Positions 26,896 to 40,245 of a DNA stretch of 64,000 nucleotides are shown here, piece by piece. How positions within the stretch are numbered: position 1 is the stretch's first letter; each line of letters begins with the position of its first letter. Both the position numbers and the translations under genes were made by a program. Source of the stretch: Protula sp. h YS-2021 (taxonomy: Eukaryota; Annelida; Polychaeta; Sabellida; Serpulidae). The stretch is taken from NCBI GenBank assembly GCA_949752745.1, contig OX457029.1, positions 44,812,500 through 44,876,499 of the forward strand. The letters run 5' to 3'. The notes beneath the pieces are model-generated. The model saw only the letters and a list, made by a program, of their open reading frames with translations, was not told the DNA's origin and did not search any database.

Positions 26896-27966
26896 ATGGC
26901 CGAAGCATTCGCGCCTGACCTCAAAGTTCTAGTGAATTCGAAATCAAAGCTCATTTCGACTTCCGTACCAAACGCCTCGCCGTCAAGCTTTAGAACAGAC
27001 CTCTCGCTGAGTCTGCCTAAATTATCGGGGAAGAGCACACCAAGAGCCGCCGGCCCTCCATCGAACCGCAGCAAGGTGTCGAAGCGACTTTCACCCGTGG
27101 AGGAGGAGTACGAGCTTCATGAGTATGAGTGGCCGGACTTACCACCCCTGGAGCAGATCCGGACCGCACTAGCCAGGGGGAATATCAGCCAGGGAGTGAG
27201 GTACCTTCTCCCCGTCGATAAAACCAAAAACTCAGTGGATGGAAAATTCAGAACAGATTTAAGGAAGATGTTTAAACAGCAATATGTAAACGATCTGAAT
27301 TCATATGACGAGGGAAAAGTGGCAAGTTTAACGAGGTTCCACTTCAATACAAACACTATCCCAACTGATAAACGACCTAAAACGATACAGGTTCACCCTA
27401 GAGAATTGCCGATCAATAAGGAATCTGATGAGGCTCGGAAGGCTTACTGTCAATCTGCTCCGGCCAACGGATTGGTCGGAAGCAGGACGAGACCGGAAGA
27501 TCTCAAGGCTCGATCGAGTTTGAACTTTCCCCTGAAACAAAAAATCCCCGAGGAAGCACGAAAATTAAAAGAGGAGGCAGATCGAATACTGAAATCTGTA
27601 CAGGAAAAAGAACCGGAAGAAATAGAATACGATCCGAATAAGGATAATGAAATCTTGAACGAGCAAGCGATGGGCAGGTACCGCCGATCACCGGATAAAC
27701 GCCGCCAGTTATTCAGCCGGCAACGCGCAACACCAAGCAGAGAATTCAATCGCTCCCGATCAAACCTGAATCGTACACGGCGGCGTACGGAAACTTTCGG
27801 CAGTTACGACGAGCTGAAAAATTCCGAAGTTCCCAAGAAAAGAGAACTTCCATCGCGTTTCCGATCCAGATATTTATCTGGAACCAAAACAGAACAGGTC
27901 TGGGATTGGCTAAACGCAGGAGATAAAATAACAGATTTTTCATACTTCCTGGAAGTTTGTTCTTAA
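26896..27966 (+). CDS. Uncharacterised 356-residue protein with basic, disordered-looking body and Trp-rich C-terminal module
   Basis: I do not recognise the family. The frame is by far the longest non-repetitive one in the window. It starts at AAGCCATGG, a strong start context, and ends at TAA. Residues 1-65 are Ser/Pro/Lys-rich with no signal peptide. Residues 66-95 are acidic then aromatic (EEEYELHEYEWPDLPPLEQI). Residues 96-150 look folded, with repeated F-x-T/N motifs. 214-242 is a short charged helix (EEARKLKEEADRILKSVQEK). 255-300 is very Arg-rich. The last 27 residues hold TEQVWDWLNAGDKITDFSYF, a compact aromatic module likely to bind a partner. No membrane segment is seen. Codon use is more GC-rich than the surroundings, as for real coding DNA. 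A role in the cytoskeleton or cilium is possible but is only a guess from composition. Confidence 0.85.
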   Translation: MAEAFAPDLKVLVNSKSKLISTSVPNASPSSFRTDLSLSLPKLSGKSTPRAAGPPSNRSKVSKRLSPVEEEYELHEYEWPDLPPLEQIRTALARGNISQGVRYLLPVDKTKNSVDGKFRTDLRKMFKQQYVNDLNSYDEGKVASLTRFHFNTNTIPTDKRPKTIQVHPRELPINKESDEARKAYCQSAPANGLVGSRTRPEDLKARSSLNFPLKQKIPEEARKLKEEADRILKSVQEKEPEEIEYDPNKDNEILNEQAMGRYRRSPDKRRQLFSRQRATPSREFNRSRSNLNRTRRRTETFGSYDELKNSEVPKKRELPSRFRSRYLSGTKTEQVWDWLNAGDKITDFSYFLEVCS

Positions 27967-28087
27967 TTAGTTTTGTTCTCTCAAAAAAAAAACGACTGAT
28001 TATTATTTGTTTAGTATTTAAAACGTCATTTGCAGATAAACACATGTCAACTATGAACCAGTATTATTAGCGAAACTGTGTTTAGAA

Positions 28088-28093
28088 AATAAA
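28088..28093 (+). terminator. Poly(A) signal AATAAA
   Basis: Canonical hexamer 122 bases after the stop codon of the 356-residue gene, giving a short 3' UTR. Confidence 0.55.
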
Positions 28094-28099
28094 AAATGT

Positions 28100-31000
28100 A
28101 ATAGAAAAATTTTCTTGGAGACAAACAGATTATCCTGTTATTTAACAGGAGTAGATGGGTCTGATTTTTATTTGTTTTTAGTGTTATTACGAAATTCTTA
28201 GTGATTCAACTTTAAAGTGCACCCCCCCCCCCCGATACGTATCCAGTTTTTTCACATCTTCCTTCTTTCTTTAAACCTGGGGGTGGTGGGTGGGGTTGAT
28301 TTCGACACCTCTTGATCTGTTCTAAGTATTTAAATGTTGAGAATGTTCAAATGTTCAATAACAGGTATCAAAAGCCAAAACGGCTTTATGTTTCTTATTG
28401 TTCAAGCAAGTTTACACATACAGTACATGTGGTTACAATGTGGTACAAGGTTTACTTCATACTTGTTTACAAGTTTATATTTTTTGTAATGCACTGGAGT
28501 ACAAAAATCAGTGGCCCACCCGGGAGGGGTGGGGTTAAGGGGTTGCAACCCCCCTCCCCTACCCCGAATTTGAAAAAGAATTTAGGTCGTTTAACTTCGT
28601 GTTTTCACCAAAAAGTTTGTCTGGTAAACTCTGTATTTCGTGTGATTTTTTATAAGTTGAATCCACCCCATCCCCTCACCATGGTCCAATATTAGTTTCC
28701 GGCACTGAAAAGCATTTCGTGTGAATCAAAGTTTACCCACAGAAAACAGCCTAAAAAAATTCTAAAACGATCGGACGTCGTTTCGCGGCGTCTATACAAT
28801 GTCTACCCGGTGTCTACATAACGTCTACTCGACGTCGCACATGAGCTGGAGCATTTTCTACTTATTTCTCTATTTTATTTGTTTTCTACATTTTCTCAAA
28901 CTTAATGCTTTCTTTGAGTGATTTCTGCATTTCCATTCAAATGACGCTCATACATTAAGCGAAAAACAAATTTTGATTTTATTTATTAAACATATCGCCA
29001 AGGTTTGCTTTAAGCCGGTTTTAATCGGCTTTAAGGGGCTTAATCGGTTATATTTCTCCATTTATCTTTTCCAAATCGAATATAAAGAAAGAGCTGAAAA
29101 AGCTGAAAAAGCTAGTAAACCATAAATTGCTGTTAACCTTTTTTCTTTGTTTATCTGCACAAAAAAGTCACAGAATAATTACCTTATTTCAATGCAAAAC
29201 AAGTCGTCGTTAAAACCCACACGTTTAGCAAGACACTTACACGGAGTAACAAAATAGCGTGAGAGTAATTGAGAACTAATTTTTCTTCCATTCAACTTAA
29301 TTAACCCGTAGTCCTATTAGATACTTTATCATTATTCGCTGGGAAAATTTTTTGTTTTGAGCCAATTTAGGTGCGGTTATCAGTCTTCATTTCCTCAACA
29401 GCGGAAAGCACACGAAAAGTTTCTTCAATTAACATGTCCGCGGAAATTACGTGTATTCGGAACAGTCTTCCGATAAAGCTTCCTGTAACCAATAGTATCA
29501 CGGCGTGCCGCTTATAAAGGCAGGTAAGAAACATAGTTTACTGGTTCATTAAATCTAATAACATAGATAAGTGGACACATTTAGGTTCATTTATAGAAAC
29601 ACAGGTCCTGGTTGCAGTTGCCTTGGTTTCTTAGTAGAACCTTTGATATAATGACAAGTGAAGTGTAATAATTGCCAAGCACAGATGTATTAAATTACTC
29701 ACTGACTTGCTCCATTCGTTCACACTCTCAGTCATCTGCTTACACACTCCCTCAGCCACTCACTCAGCCAGCCCAGCCACCAAGACACATAGAACAAAGG
29801 TTATATCAAGTTCAGATGGCTTCTTACGGCACTGTGGTGTAAGGGTCCTCGTCCTATTGCCTATTACATTCAGTTAAAAGGGTAACACTGTATTTCGAAA
29901 TTTACAAAAAAGCGTAGGCTACCAGCGAAATTACAATAAGGCATTTTGAATTGAACTCCAATTCTAGATTTATACAATAAACAATAATATACATATGGTG
30001 GGATTCTGAAATTTATGACCCCCCCCCCTCCCCGCCCACTGTCCTGTATCTAAAATTAGTGACGTCATTGACTGACTATAACAGCGTGCGCACAGTCCTC
30101 TCCCACCCCACCCTACCCCGTTTTACGTAATGCCCGCTAGAGAGGCATGTGTCTTGGTATCAGGCTATTATTCTATTTTTTATTTAAAAAGTTTATTTAC
30201 TAATTACTCAGCATTTGTGTTTTATTGGGGGTTGGGATGGAGAGGCATATTATTGTGACAAATCCATGCGAGGTTTTACATGAAATCCTGCGCATGCGTG
30301 AGAAGACACTCTCTCTCCCTTCCTCCTCACCCAGTACTCTCCGTTCCCTCACTCCGCCCCCACCACCAACCCCCGACCCCCCCCCCCCTCCCCCTCGCCA
30401 CGCCCTATGTTAACAATCATCTCTTCCTACGGCACGAACTTAATCTAATAAAATGTAAATATGCTTCGTGCCTTAAAACGATTTTTCCTTTGACACATGC
30501 CCCTTTTTATCACAAAAATTCAAACTTTAATTAGTTTCACTGTAGCTGTCTTAATAAACAATTATTTGCAGAGTTACTAATCAAGAAAAAACTACAATAG
30601 CTGTTTTATGTTTTTTTTATTTTCCTGGCGAAATTACTGAAATTGAATTAGTCCTATATTTAACCGAACAGTTATTCCTCCTTCTCAAGGTCTATGAAAA
30701 AATGCAAAATGCATTAATGGCTGTAAATAGAATGTACTAAGCAATTTAACAACCTGCAAACAAAAACAAGATACAGTTCAAATTTATTGTAAAGGAAGGG
30801 GCCTTTTTTAAAAGAAACAAAAACCTTCTTAGGTTCCTTCTCAAATTGCCCACAAGAAAGAGAAGAAAGAAATTTAAATTAATTTAATTGTTGTAAAATG
30901 AATGATAGCTTGTAATTCGAGTATTCTAATTTGATATCTCTAGTCAAAAAGCTAAGCACACGGTAAACCGCAAGAAGGGCTTTTTGTCTGTAAATGAAAC

Positions 31001-31615
31001 ACGAACCAAAGACAATGTTTTGCTCTGGGTGGTTGGGAACAATTTCAACTCTTTTTTTGTTTTTGTTTTTGTTGTTGTCGTTTTTCTTTTTTCTTTTTTG
31101 GCACCAAGTTAGATATTTTTGTTGTGTTAAGATTTGATTAAACTACTACAGTTTTATGACATTAATATGGTTAAGAAACTTAGTAGGAGAAAAGGAATGA
31201 CGCTACTAATGTAGAAAAAAAATCACTAGCCGAGGCAAGAGCTAATAGCTGTGTGGGTTAACCAGCCATTTTCAAATTTGTCAGTGCATCCTCACTCGGG
31301 CCCCCACAACGAAAAAATAGCGACTCAAAACCCCACGCGTATATGTGAAGATATTAAGGGTTGGGAGCAGATAACTGGTATCCAAAACGTAAAGAGGTGG
31401 GGGAGGTTGGGAGGGGGGCTGCATATCGCACAATTTTCTAAGTGGTCCTTCATGAAGCTTTAAGCAATTACGATTCCTTTTTGTCTCTATTTTCAATTTC
31501 GATTAATGATACTATTTAGTTAATTTCTCTACTAGTGAACATCAGTACTTTTACGCGTGTAACTCACGTGGGACTTGACAATCATTACGGGATAAAGCAG
31601 TTCTCAAAAAGAAAG
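28100..31615. other. Unassigned DNA with several repeat fragments
   Basis: No gene recognised. Poly-C tracts lie near 28221-28232, 30019-30028 and 30378-30388. At 28520-28570 there is a GC-rich GGGTGGGG/CCCCTACCCC snippet, typical of old DNA-transposon ends. 28765-28845 holds loosely repeated GTCTACNCG units around ACGTCG, also transposon-like. Confidence 0.5.
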
Positions 31616-31619
31616 AGGA

Positions 31620-32290
31620 ACAGAAACATAACTAAAAGCAACAACACCAGCCTTGTAGTACTGACCAATACCCCATCATAACTAAAAGCAGCAATATCCA
31701 TCTGTAGACCAAAAATAACCTGATACAACTAAAAGTAGCAATATATACCTTGTAGTACGGCCATATCATAGTCTGATATAATTAAAGGAGCAATGCAGGA
31801 CTTAGAGTACAGACTATATAATAGTCTGACACAACTACAAGCAGCAATATCAACCTTGTAGTACAGACCACATCATAGCCTGGCATAACTGGAGTCAGCA
31901 ACACCAATATAAGCCTTGTTGTAGAGCACATAATTGCCTGGTAAATCTAAAAGCAGCAATCCCAACCTTGTACTACGACCATGTATAATAGTCCGGCATA
32001 GCTAAAAGCAATAATGTCAACTTTGTCGGTGCAGACCAGATCATAGACTGGCATACGTAAAAGTAGAAATATCGGCCTTGTACTACAGATTGTTTGGCTT
32101 AACTAGAACCGACAGTACAAATCTTGTAGTACAGACCACATAATAGCCCGGGTACAACTACAAAGAGGTAGAAGTTATATACGGGTGTACGAACATCCAG
32201 CTGTTTATTATAACTGTAAAAACAGTATATAACCTATCTTTGTAGTACGAGTGTTCGACCACACAATTGTTTGTTATAACTACAATCTTG
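31620..32290. repeat. Highly diverged ~50-60 bp minisatellite
   Basis: Roughly ten or more units of the form AACTAAAAGCAGCAATATC...CCTTGTAGTACAGACCA...CATAGTCTGGCAT. Copies differ at a third or more of the sites and vary in length, so the array is old. Confidence 0.85.
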
Positions 32291-32299
32291 GGCAGGATT

Positions 32300-33458
<1,159 letters not shown>

Positions 33459-33490
33459 ACTATGCTTTGTCAGTTATGTTAAATAACACG

Positions 33491-33678
33491 TACAGTAAAA
33501 CCTGCTTCCGGACAAAACTGTATATTGTGGACAACTCTCCAATTCGAATAAAATATTCCAGTCCCTTTTAATTCCATTCTGGTATCTATATATTAAGAGC
33601 CAGAATAATATTATTGGGACACCTCCCTATTCCGGACACTGGACTAAATTTTCGGACCCATCTCTATGTTTTGCTGTA
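33491..33678. mobile_element. Complete pogo/Tigger-like MITE (~188 bp)
   Basis: It starts TACAGTAAAAC and ends GTTTTGCTGTA, inverted termini with one mismatch. The outermost TA on each side fits the TA target duplication of Tc1/mariner-type elements, including pogo. Inside, phrases such as CTTCCGGACA and CTATTCCGGACACTGG mirror each other near the two ends. There is no coding capacity, so it needs an outside transposase. Related fragments occur at 46896 and 63884. Confidence 0.75.
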
Positions 33679-33679
33679 T

Positions 33680-36040
33680 CATAATAAGTCTAATTCGTAT
33701 AAGGTTATGGAGTGATTTTGAGTGTTGTTTTGATGTGTCTAACAGATAATGTCCATTATGTGACTGTTTCTGTTTGCAAACTGTTTAATCATGTAACGCT
33801 TGTAAAGTTCCAAGTGAGTTATACGCATAAGTGTCTGCTATTATTCATTCAAATTGTCAGAGCAATTAACTGAATGATATTGTTACTCGACTTTAGAAAT
33901 CGAGGCAACAGGGAAAACACAATTGTTTTAATCTCGTTGAAGGACCTGTCAGGGAATTAGGTGGTAGAGTTCCTCCCTTATATTTTGAATACCATATATT
34001 TACCTTGGTTTTATTTCTTCATTTTTAAAAGGGGGGTGTTTGGGTCGGATATTATTTTCGAGAGAGAGACTACTAAAAATAGGACCTAAGTGATACTAGA
34101 AATAAAGTTTCGTCTTGGTTTTCTCACAGAATATAATGAAATTATAATAAACTTAATCAACTGTAATCTATGGATACCAGGCTAATTCTCTGTTTGACTA
34201 ATTTTGAAATTGACCATTCAGTTCAATTAAACACAGTGCGCTGGGATTAAATGGTAACTCCATAGAATATGAAAAAAACTGAGGGATCCGGAGCTCTTTA
34301 CAACCTGTGTAAAATTGAGGGACAGAACACAAGAGGATAATAAGCAAATCAAGACATCATTGCATAACTTCAGTAATCTGGGCACCTTGATAATCCAACA
34401 GATTCTATCAGTTTCAGCGCTGCTCAGATTAACCAGGTTTCATTGTTGTTATTTCAGCTGTACAGTTTAATTTGATAGTTCTGACGATGTGCCGTCAGTA
34501 CTGTTAGTTTCATATATTACATACTGAGCTTTCATCCTTGCTCATATGTAACATTAACTTTGGGATTTGATTTGAGCAAACCAGTCATCATTTATGACAA
34601 AATAAAACAACACGATGCATTCAAGAATCAAATATTTCACCTGTCATATTTGACAGGCCTTCTGGAATAAATTATATATTTCAGTTTTAAAAACTTGCGT
34701 TGTGTAAGGTACATGCAGGTTTGTCGTTTGTAGAAACTAAAAAAATGTATTTGTGCAGGAACTTACCACTGTGATATAATTATAGTTAAATGATACCAAA
34801 ACGTTGTGGCTAAATCTTTTAAGTAAGAATATGTAAATTGTAAGGTATTTTGGGTTAGGGTTAGAGTTAAAATCTATAGTTCAATCGTAATTTGCAGTGT
34901 TAATTGGTAATAATAATAAGTAATTGATTTGGGGTGTGGTCCTCCCTTAGAGCTGTTGGTGCTCTATTGTACAATGGATCATTGATGTAGCAATCATGCC
35001 TATGATGAATTACAGATATTCCCAAGACCAAAGCTGATTGACGTGTTACCCTCAGTGACTTTGACAATCACGGGCGGTTTTAGAATCACTGCCTTATAAC
35101 AGAACAACCAGCAGCAACAAGTTTTTGTTTGTTGAATACAGATAACAATTTAAACGTATTTTAAGATTTTTCTACTCATTTAAAATTTTAAAATTCAAAT
35201 TACAAACGTAATATGATCAAAAATACACAAATGTATAAAGAAAAATAGTTAAAATGCTTCTTTAACCTAAATTACATCATCACTTTAAAAACTTTTTCAC
35301 TTTTGGGAATTGAAGAATTGCTTAAATTAGTTTATTTTTAGTTCAGTTTAAAACCATTTTACAATTTATAGTATTTCAGGCAGTGTAGTCTAAGGATTTA
35401 AAGAGATACAAATACTATTCATTTTTTAATTCTTGAAAAAATGAGGAATGTTTTATTTGTTAAGGTATATAAAAATTTATAAGCACAAACAAAAAATCAT
35501 AATTAATAATAATAATAATACGCGGTGACGAAATTGAGACTGAGAAATGACAATTGAGGAATAGTTTGCCTAGTCGCCAGACACTAGTGTTGCCAATGCG
35601 CAATACTGAATAATAGGAAATATGGCTCCTAACTGAAGACAAATGTTTCCAGTTCTGGCATTACCATCGTCTGCCTGAGTGATTTTTGCCTATTCATGCT
35701 TTGCGTGCTTTCTTCGAATACCCCACACCAGTCTAGGATCGCGACATAGTCCATGTTGTTTTTTCCGGAGCAACAGCAACATTATTTTGAATCTATAGCA
35801 AGATAAGTTTGAAGGTGCAGCTGTCGAATTTCACAATCCTGACTCACGTCGTTATTCGTAGTGTGCCAGTCTTTTTTCCTGGATCAATTTGATAAAACAA
35901 AAGAGGTTTGTCTGGCAACTTTTAACTGCCTCGGAACAACCTTTAATTTTCAGGAATATCTAAATGCATCTTCTACGCTTGCAAATAGTAAACAGCATCT
36001 GGCTTATCACGACAGAATGATTTGGTTGCGCACAGAATAA
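33680..36040. other. Unassigned AT-rich DNA
   Basis: No gene or tandem repeat recognised. Confidence 0.5.
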
Positions 36041-36042
36041 GT

Positions 36043-36061
36043 GATAATAATAATAATAATG

Positions 36062-36100
<39 letters not shown>
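36043..36100. repeat. (AAT)n microsatellite
   Basis: AAT trinucleotides with two GAT interruptions. Confidence 0.95.
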
Positions 36101-36101
<1 letters not shown>

Positions 36102-36639
36102 TATATCGCTATTCGTTAGAAGCACAGCAACACTGCAATGACAAATAAAAACAAGTAGCAAAACAATTGAATAACATTTAATATTGAGCATCCAAAAATT
36201 CATCTGAGAGGAAAGCTTTGTGGCAGAAACTTATCCATCTAGTGTTACGCGTTCTAAACTGTTAGATGTTTCTGGGAAATGCATTTGAAGAAAGGTCTCT
36301 AATAACTTCACCTTTGAAATTCAATTAAATCGCAAAAAAGCAATTACCAATGACCCAAATCACCTTATCTAACAATGTCTACATGCTGGGTTGGACCGCT
36401 GACATTGTCAGCTTTGTCGAGTGCTCAAGGTATCTAGTGTTTTGTCTCAGTTCTCCCCCGCAACCACTCTCACCTCCTTCCTCCTATTCATATTTCTGAG
36501 GTTGAGCTTACAAAAAACTACTTAATCTCTTTGAATGCAACGTAGTTAAGCTGTGATATTAACAAATGTTGCAACGACAAGGCAATATAAGAAAGGGAAA
36601 CTATCTCTTCTTAAACACGAACTAAAACCCATCTGGTAC

Positions 36640-37060
36640 TGACAAACATTTGCTTCTTTACTATAACTAACTTCAAAGAGTGCAAACTGTTTTCAATCTC
36701 GCCACAGACATCTTTGCGCTGCCAGGGGATTTTGCTTTGAGATGAAAAATTCTATAATTGTACCTATTTATGGAGGAATATATTGCTACTGTCGACTCGA
36801 GTTTTGAGACGTTTCGATTAAGTGCCCATAGCTTAATGGAAAACGAGCTAGTGAGGACAGTAGGGAAAAGCTCTCTGGGGTGATAATGAATAGCTTACTC
36901 CTGTCTAAGGTTAACAAGCCGATGTGCATCTTAATTACGGTTCTCTTAGATGGGTATTACTGCTCTTTTAAGTAGCTCAGTCTATCCTAGGGGACTACTC
37001 AATTTTCGTTAAGAGTCCCTCAGTTGAAAGAACTAAAGAGGCGCTTAATCAAAATTATTA
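36640..37060. promoter_or_regulatory. Possible distal regulatory block (speculative)
   Basis: Non-repetitive, base-balanced stretch with no reading frame. It holds several homeodomain-type cores, including TTAATTACGG near 36931 and CTTAATCAAAATTATTAAC near 37044. The surroundings are AT-rich and unstructured. Only cross-species conservation could support this. Confidence 0.15.
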
Positions 37061-37802
37061 ACTCTTTCGCAGTATTTCGTCACCAGGGTTCTTATTTATT
37101 TTATAGTTATTTTGCGTGAGGCTCGTGTGTGTACTAATGAGTTTTATTTCTGATGGGGTGTTTATTTGTGTTCTTAACCTCTGGCTTGGCTAATGGCAGT
37201 GCCGCCTTCTTGTCCAACCCAATCCCCCAAACGGGAACAGCTTGGTGTCCATTCATGTATTAAGTTTTCATAGCATGCAGACTTTCCTTATTGACAACAG
37301 AACGAATGACAACGTGAATAATTTCAAATGGACGAAAGTATCTGAAAATAATGTCATATGCAACCAAAGCTCATTCATAGAAAACAGAAGCTATTTAAGA
37401 TTCATTTATGAGAAGTGTAACATAAATAGGAAAGTTTTTTTTTACAATAATTCTCTTCCCCCTGGCACCATTTATTTATGTGGCTCTGTCACCAAATTTT
37501 AAGCTGAACTCACAATAAACTAGCCTTTTGCAGTTATACAAACTTTGGCATGAATAAGAAGTTGTAAATCGGTAGAATTTTCTTGGTGAAGTGATAATTA
37601 AGGATTTGGAATTGACAACAGAATGAGTAAATGATGGTCCAAAACTTGTTTACGTTTTGGATTATTATAAACATTCTGCTGCGCACACTACGCACAGGTA
37701 TTTAACAACAAAACGACTGTATATAATAGTCTAATTTTCATCATAATGTTTGTGGGATAGAGAGTTCTATATATAAAATATAAGTACACAAATTGCTTAC
37801 AC

Positions 37803-37863
37803 ATTATTATTATTATTATTATTATTATTGCTATTATTATTATTATTTTTTTATTATTATTAT
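37803..37863. repeat. (TTA)n microsatellite
   Basis: TTA trinucleotides with short interruptions. Confidence 0.95.
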
Positions 37864-37864
37864 G

Positions 37865-39665
37865 TCGTAAAAATAACAGTAATAGTAATTAAAAGAAGAA
37901 GAAATATCAAGAAAGTTTACCAAAAAAAGGTAGAACTAGTTACTGTAATTTAGGGATATGCAGTATTTTGCTATTCAGCAATTAAGAATTCTTGATGTTC
38001 AGATTTGTTGTTACTATACAACATCGATTTCTCATTTCGCAGCAATTAACAATTCTCAATACTTCAAGTTCTGTATTCACATTACTAAGCAGATAAGGTT
38101 AATCACTGTTAAATTAGTCAAGTTTACCCACCCCTAAATGTTTAGGTTTTTACTGACGAACGGTTAAAAATTGTTTTTACAGTGATTAATCTTGTGCAGC
38201 CACAATAAGACTTTGAGTTATAAAATTAGACTCGCACAGATAAAATAAAACAAAACTGATGAATAAAAGGACTTAATGCGGTGTTTTCATTGTCTATGGT
38301 ATTTACAGAAATGAGTTACTCTTCCGAACTGGCCAATGGATTTTGCCTGCTTCTCTTTGTGGCTGGGAATCGTTCACGTATAATATTGGAGGTTTTTAAC
38401 TAGACGTTCTAAAACATCCCACAATGGATTATAATGCTTGGGTGTTGTGATTTATTTAGGCTTATACCTTATTGACTAACTAAACGTATTTATAATTTTT
38501 GCAACAAATAAATATTCAATAGAGGATTAACCATTTGCAAAGAAATATTCCCATGGCACTGTAAATAATAACTCGTGCTATTTCTACTTGTGAACATCGC
38601 AAGTTATTGTGGAAATTTTTTTAAAGTCGCTTTTCATCATTGTTGAAAGACGTGCGTTTTTCATGTTTCATGTTTTCGCAGTGCATTTCCTTTTGCTAGC
38701 TATAAAAAAAATGATACTGTTGAAAAATCTGGACTTGTTTACTGGATATGAAAATTGCTTTCTGCTTTCCTTATTAAATTTTTACCAAAAAATACCAATG
38801 GAACTTCTTTGATCTCGTTTGCGGATAGGTAAGATTAGAGAGTTATTCTTATCGAGTTCTTGTATATTATTCCAGTTTCAATTAGTTTAAGCGTTTGTAC
38901 GTTGTTTTTCATTTATCCCCATTATATTATCGCTCACCGAGAAGTGTAACGATGATAGGTCTTTTAGAAAATAACTCAGAATAATGATTTAAACATAATA
39001 TGAGGGGAGCACAAGTTTCTTATCTAATAGATAGAAAAATGAATTCGTATATATTATAACACACGGGATGGCCGAAGGGCGGGAACTGCTTTGAAAGGCC
39101 GCCGTGGTATCTCAAGAATCTCTCCCGTTGCTCTCCCAACGTCTTTCCAACATCACGGGAAATACGTTGCTTCAACTTTCGTAATCAACCAAAGCCCGAT
39201 GTTGATCCAACGTCTGCACACGACGCATGTTCAGTGGGCAGCGAAAAAAGTCACGCTACGCCTTACATGATCATGTTTAACATTGTGCAGCCTTAAGCGG
39301 TGGTCACCAGCCTTATAAACTTATAACTGCTACAGTTTCCCTGAAGTACACAACAGCCACCTTTGAACAGAGTATCACATTATTATAAACTGTTTCGTGT
39401 ACTGTGTCGTAGCACTGACACTTCTTTGTTGACAAACAATTCTTAACAGTCTTATGAAAAAAAAAACACAATTTGTATGCATGTCCTGATACCGTAATCT
39501 GTAATGAAAATTATAACCTTTTGAACATTAAAAGTGTTAAAAAAAAACCTTTAAAACTTGTTTCAGTAGCTGTGAAAAGCTTGAACTATGTCTACTACAT
39601 TAATGCTGTGCCCAGTGTCTTCTAATAGTTAGAAGCGATGATGACATGGTGATTATTAGAAGCCT
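37865..39665. other. Unassigned DNA with a transposon-like snippet
   Basis: No gene recognised. 39070-39245 carries repeated CAACGTC / ACGTTG words (CCAACGTCTTTCCAACATCACGGG and GATCCAACGTCTGCACACG), the style of short DNA-transposon ends. I cannot place the family. Confidence 0.45.
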
Positions 39666-39669
39666 TTTC

Positions 39670-40245
39670 TCAGTGATATAGTTTAACTGTGATCTGTTCT
39701 GACTGATGGTATGGTTTATCTGTGATGTGTTCTTACCGATGACATGATTTTATTTGTGACCTGTTCTTACTGATGATATGGTTAATCTGTGAACTTTCTT
39801 ACTGTTGCTGATTTATATGTGATATATTCTACCGATGACATCGTATATCTGTGAACTGTTCACGCTAATGACATGGTTTATCTCTGAAGTGTTCTTACCG
39901 ATGACATAGTTTATCTGTGAATTATTTTCAGTGATGACATTGTTTTCTACGATCTGTTCTTACTGACGACATTATTTATCTGTGAACTGTTCTTAATAAT
40001 GACATGGTTTATCTTTTATCTGTTCTGACTGATGACATGACTTATCTGTGATCTGCTCTTACTGATGACATGGTTTTTCTGTGATCTGTTCTGACTGATG
40101 ACATGGTTTATCTTTTATCTGTTCTGACTGATGACATGGTTTATCTTTTATCTGTTCTGACTGATGACATGGTTTATCTGTGAACTATTCTTACTGATGA
40201 TATGGTTTATCTGTGGACTGTTCTTACTGTTAACATGGTTTATTT
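39670..40245. repeat. 33-bp minisatellite, about 17 copies
   Basis: Unit close to GATGACATGGTTTATCTG followed by TGATCTGTTCTTACT. Copies differ by point changes and small indels. The right end abuts the MULE-like element, whose left target duplication is part of the last unit. Confidence 0.92.

Noticed and set aside
27117..28045. Minus-strand frames of 62-99 codons across the 356-residue gene
   Set aside because: They are shadows of the plus-strand coding frame.
39670..40245. CRISPR-like array
   Set aside because: The 33-bp units are contiguous without unique spacers and the DNA is animal; it is a minisatellite.
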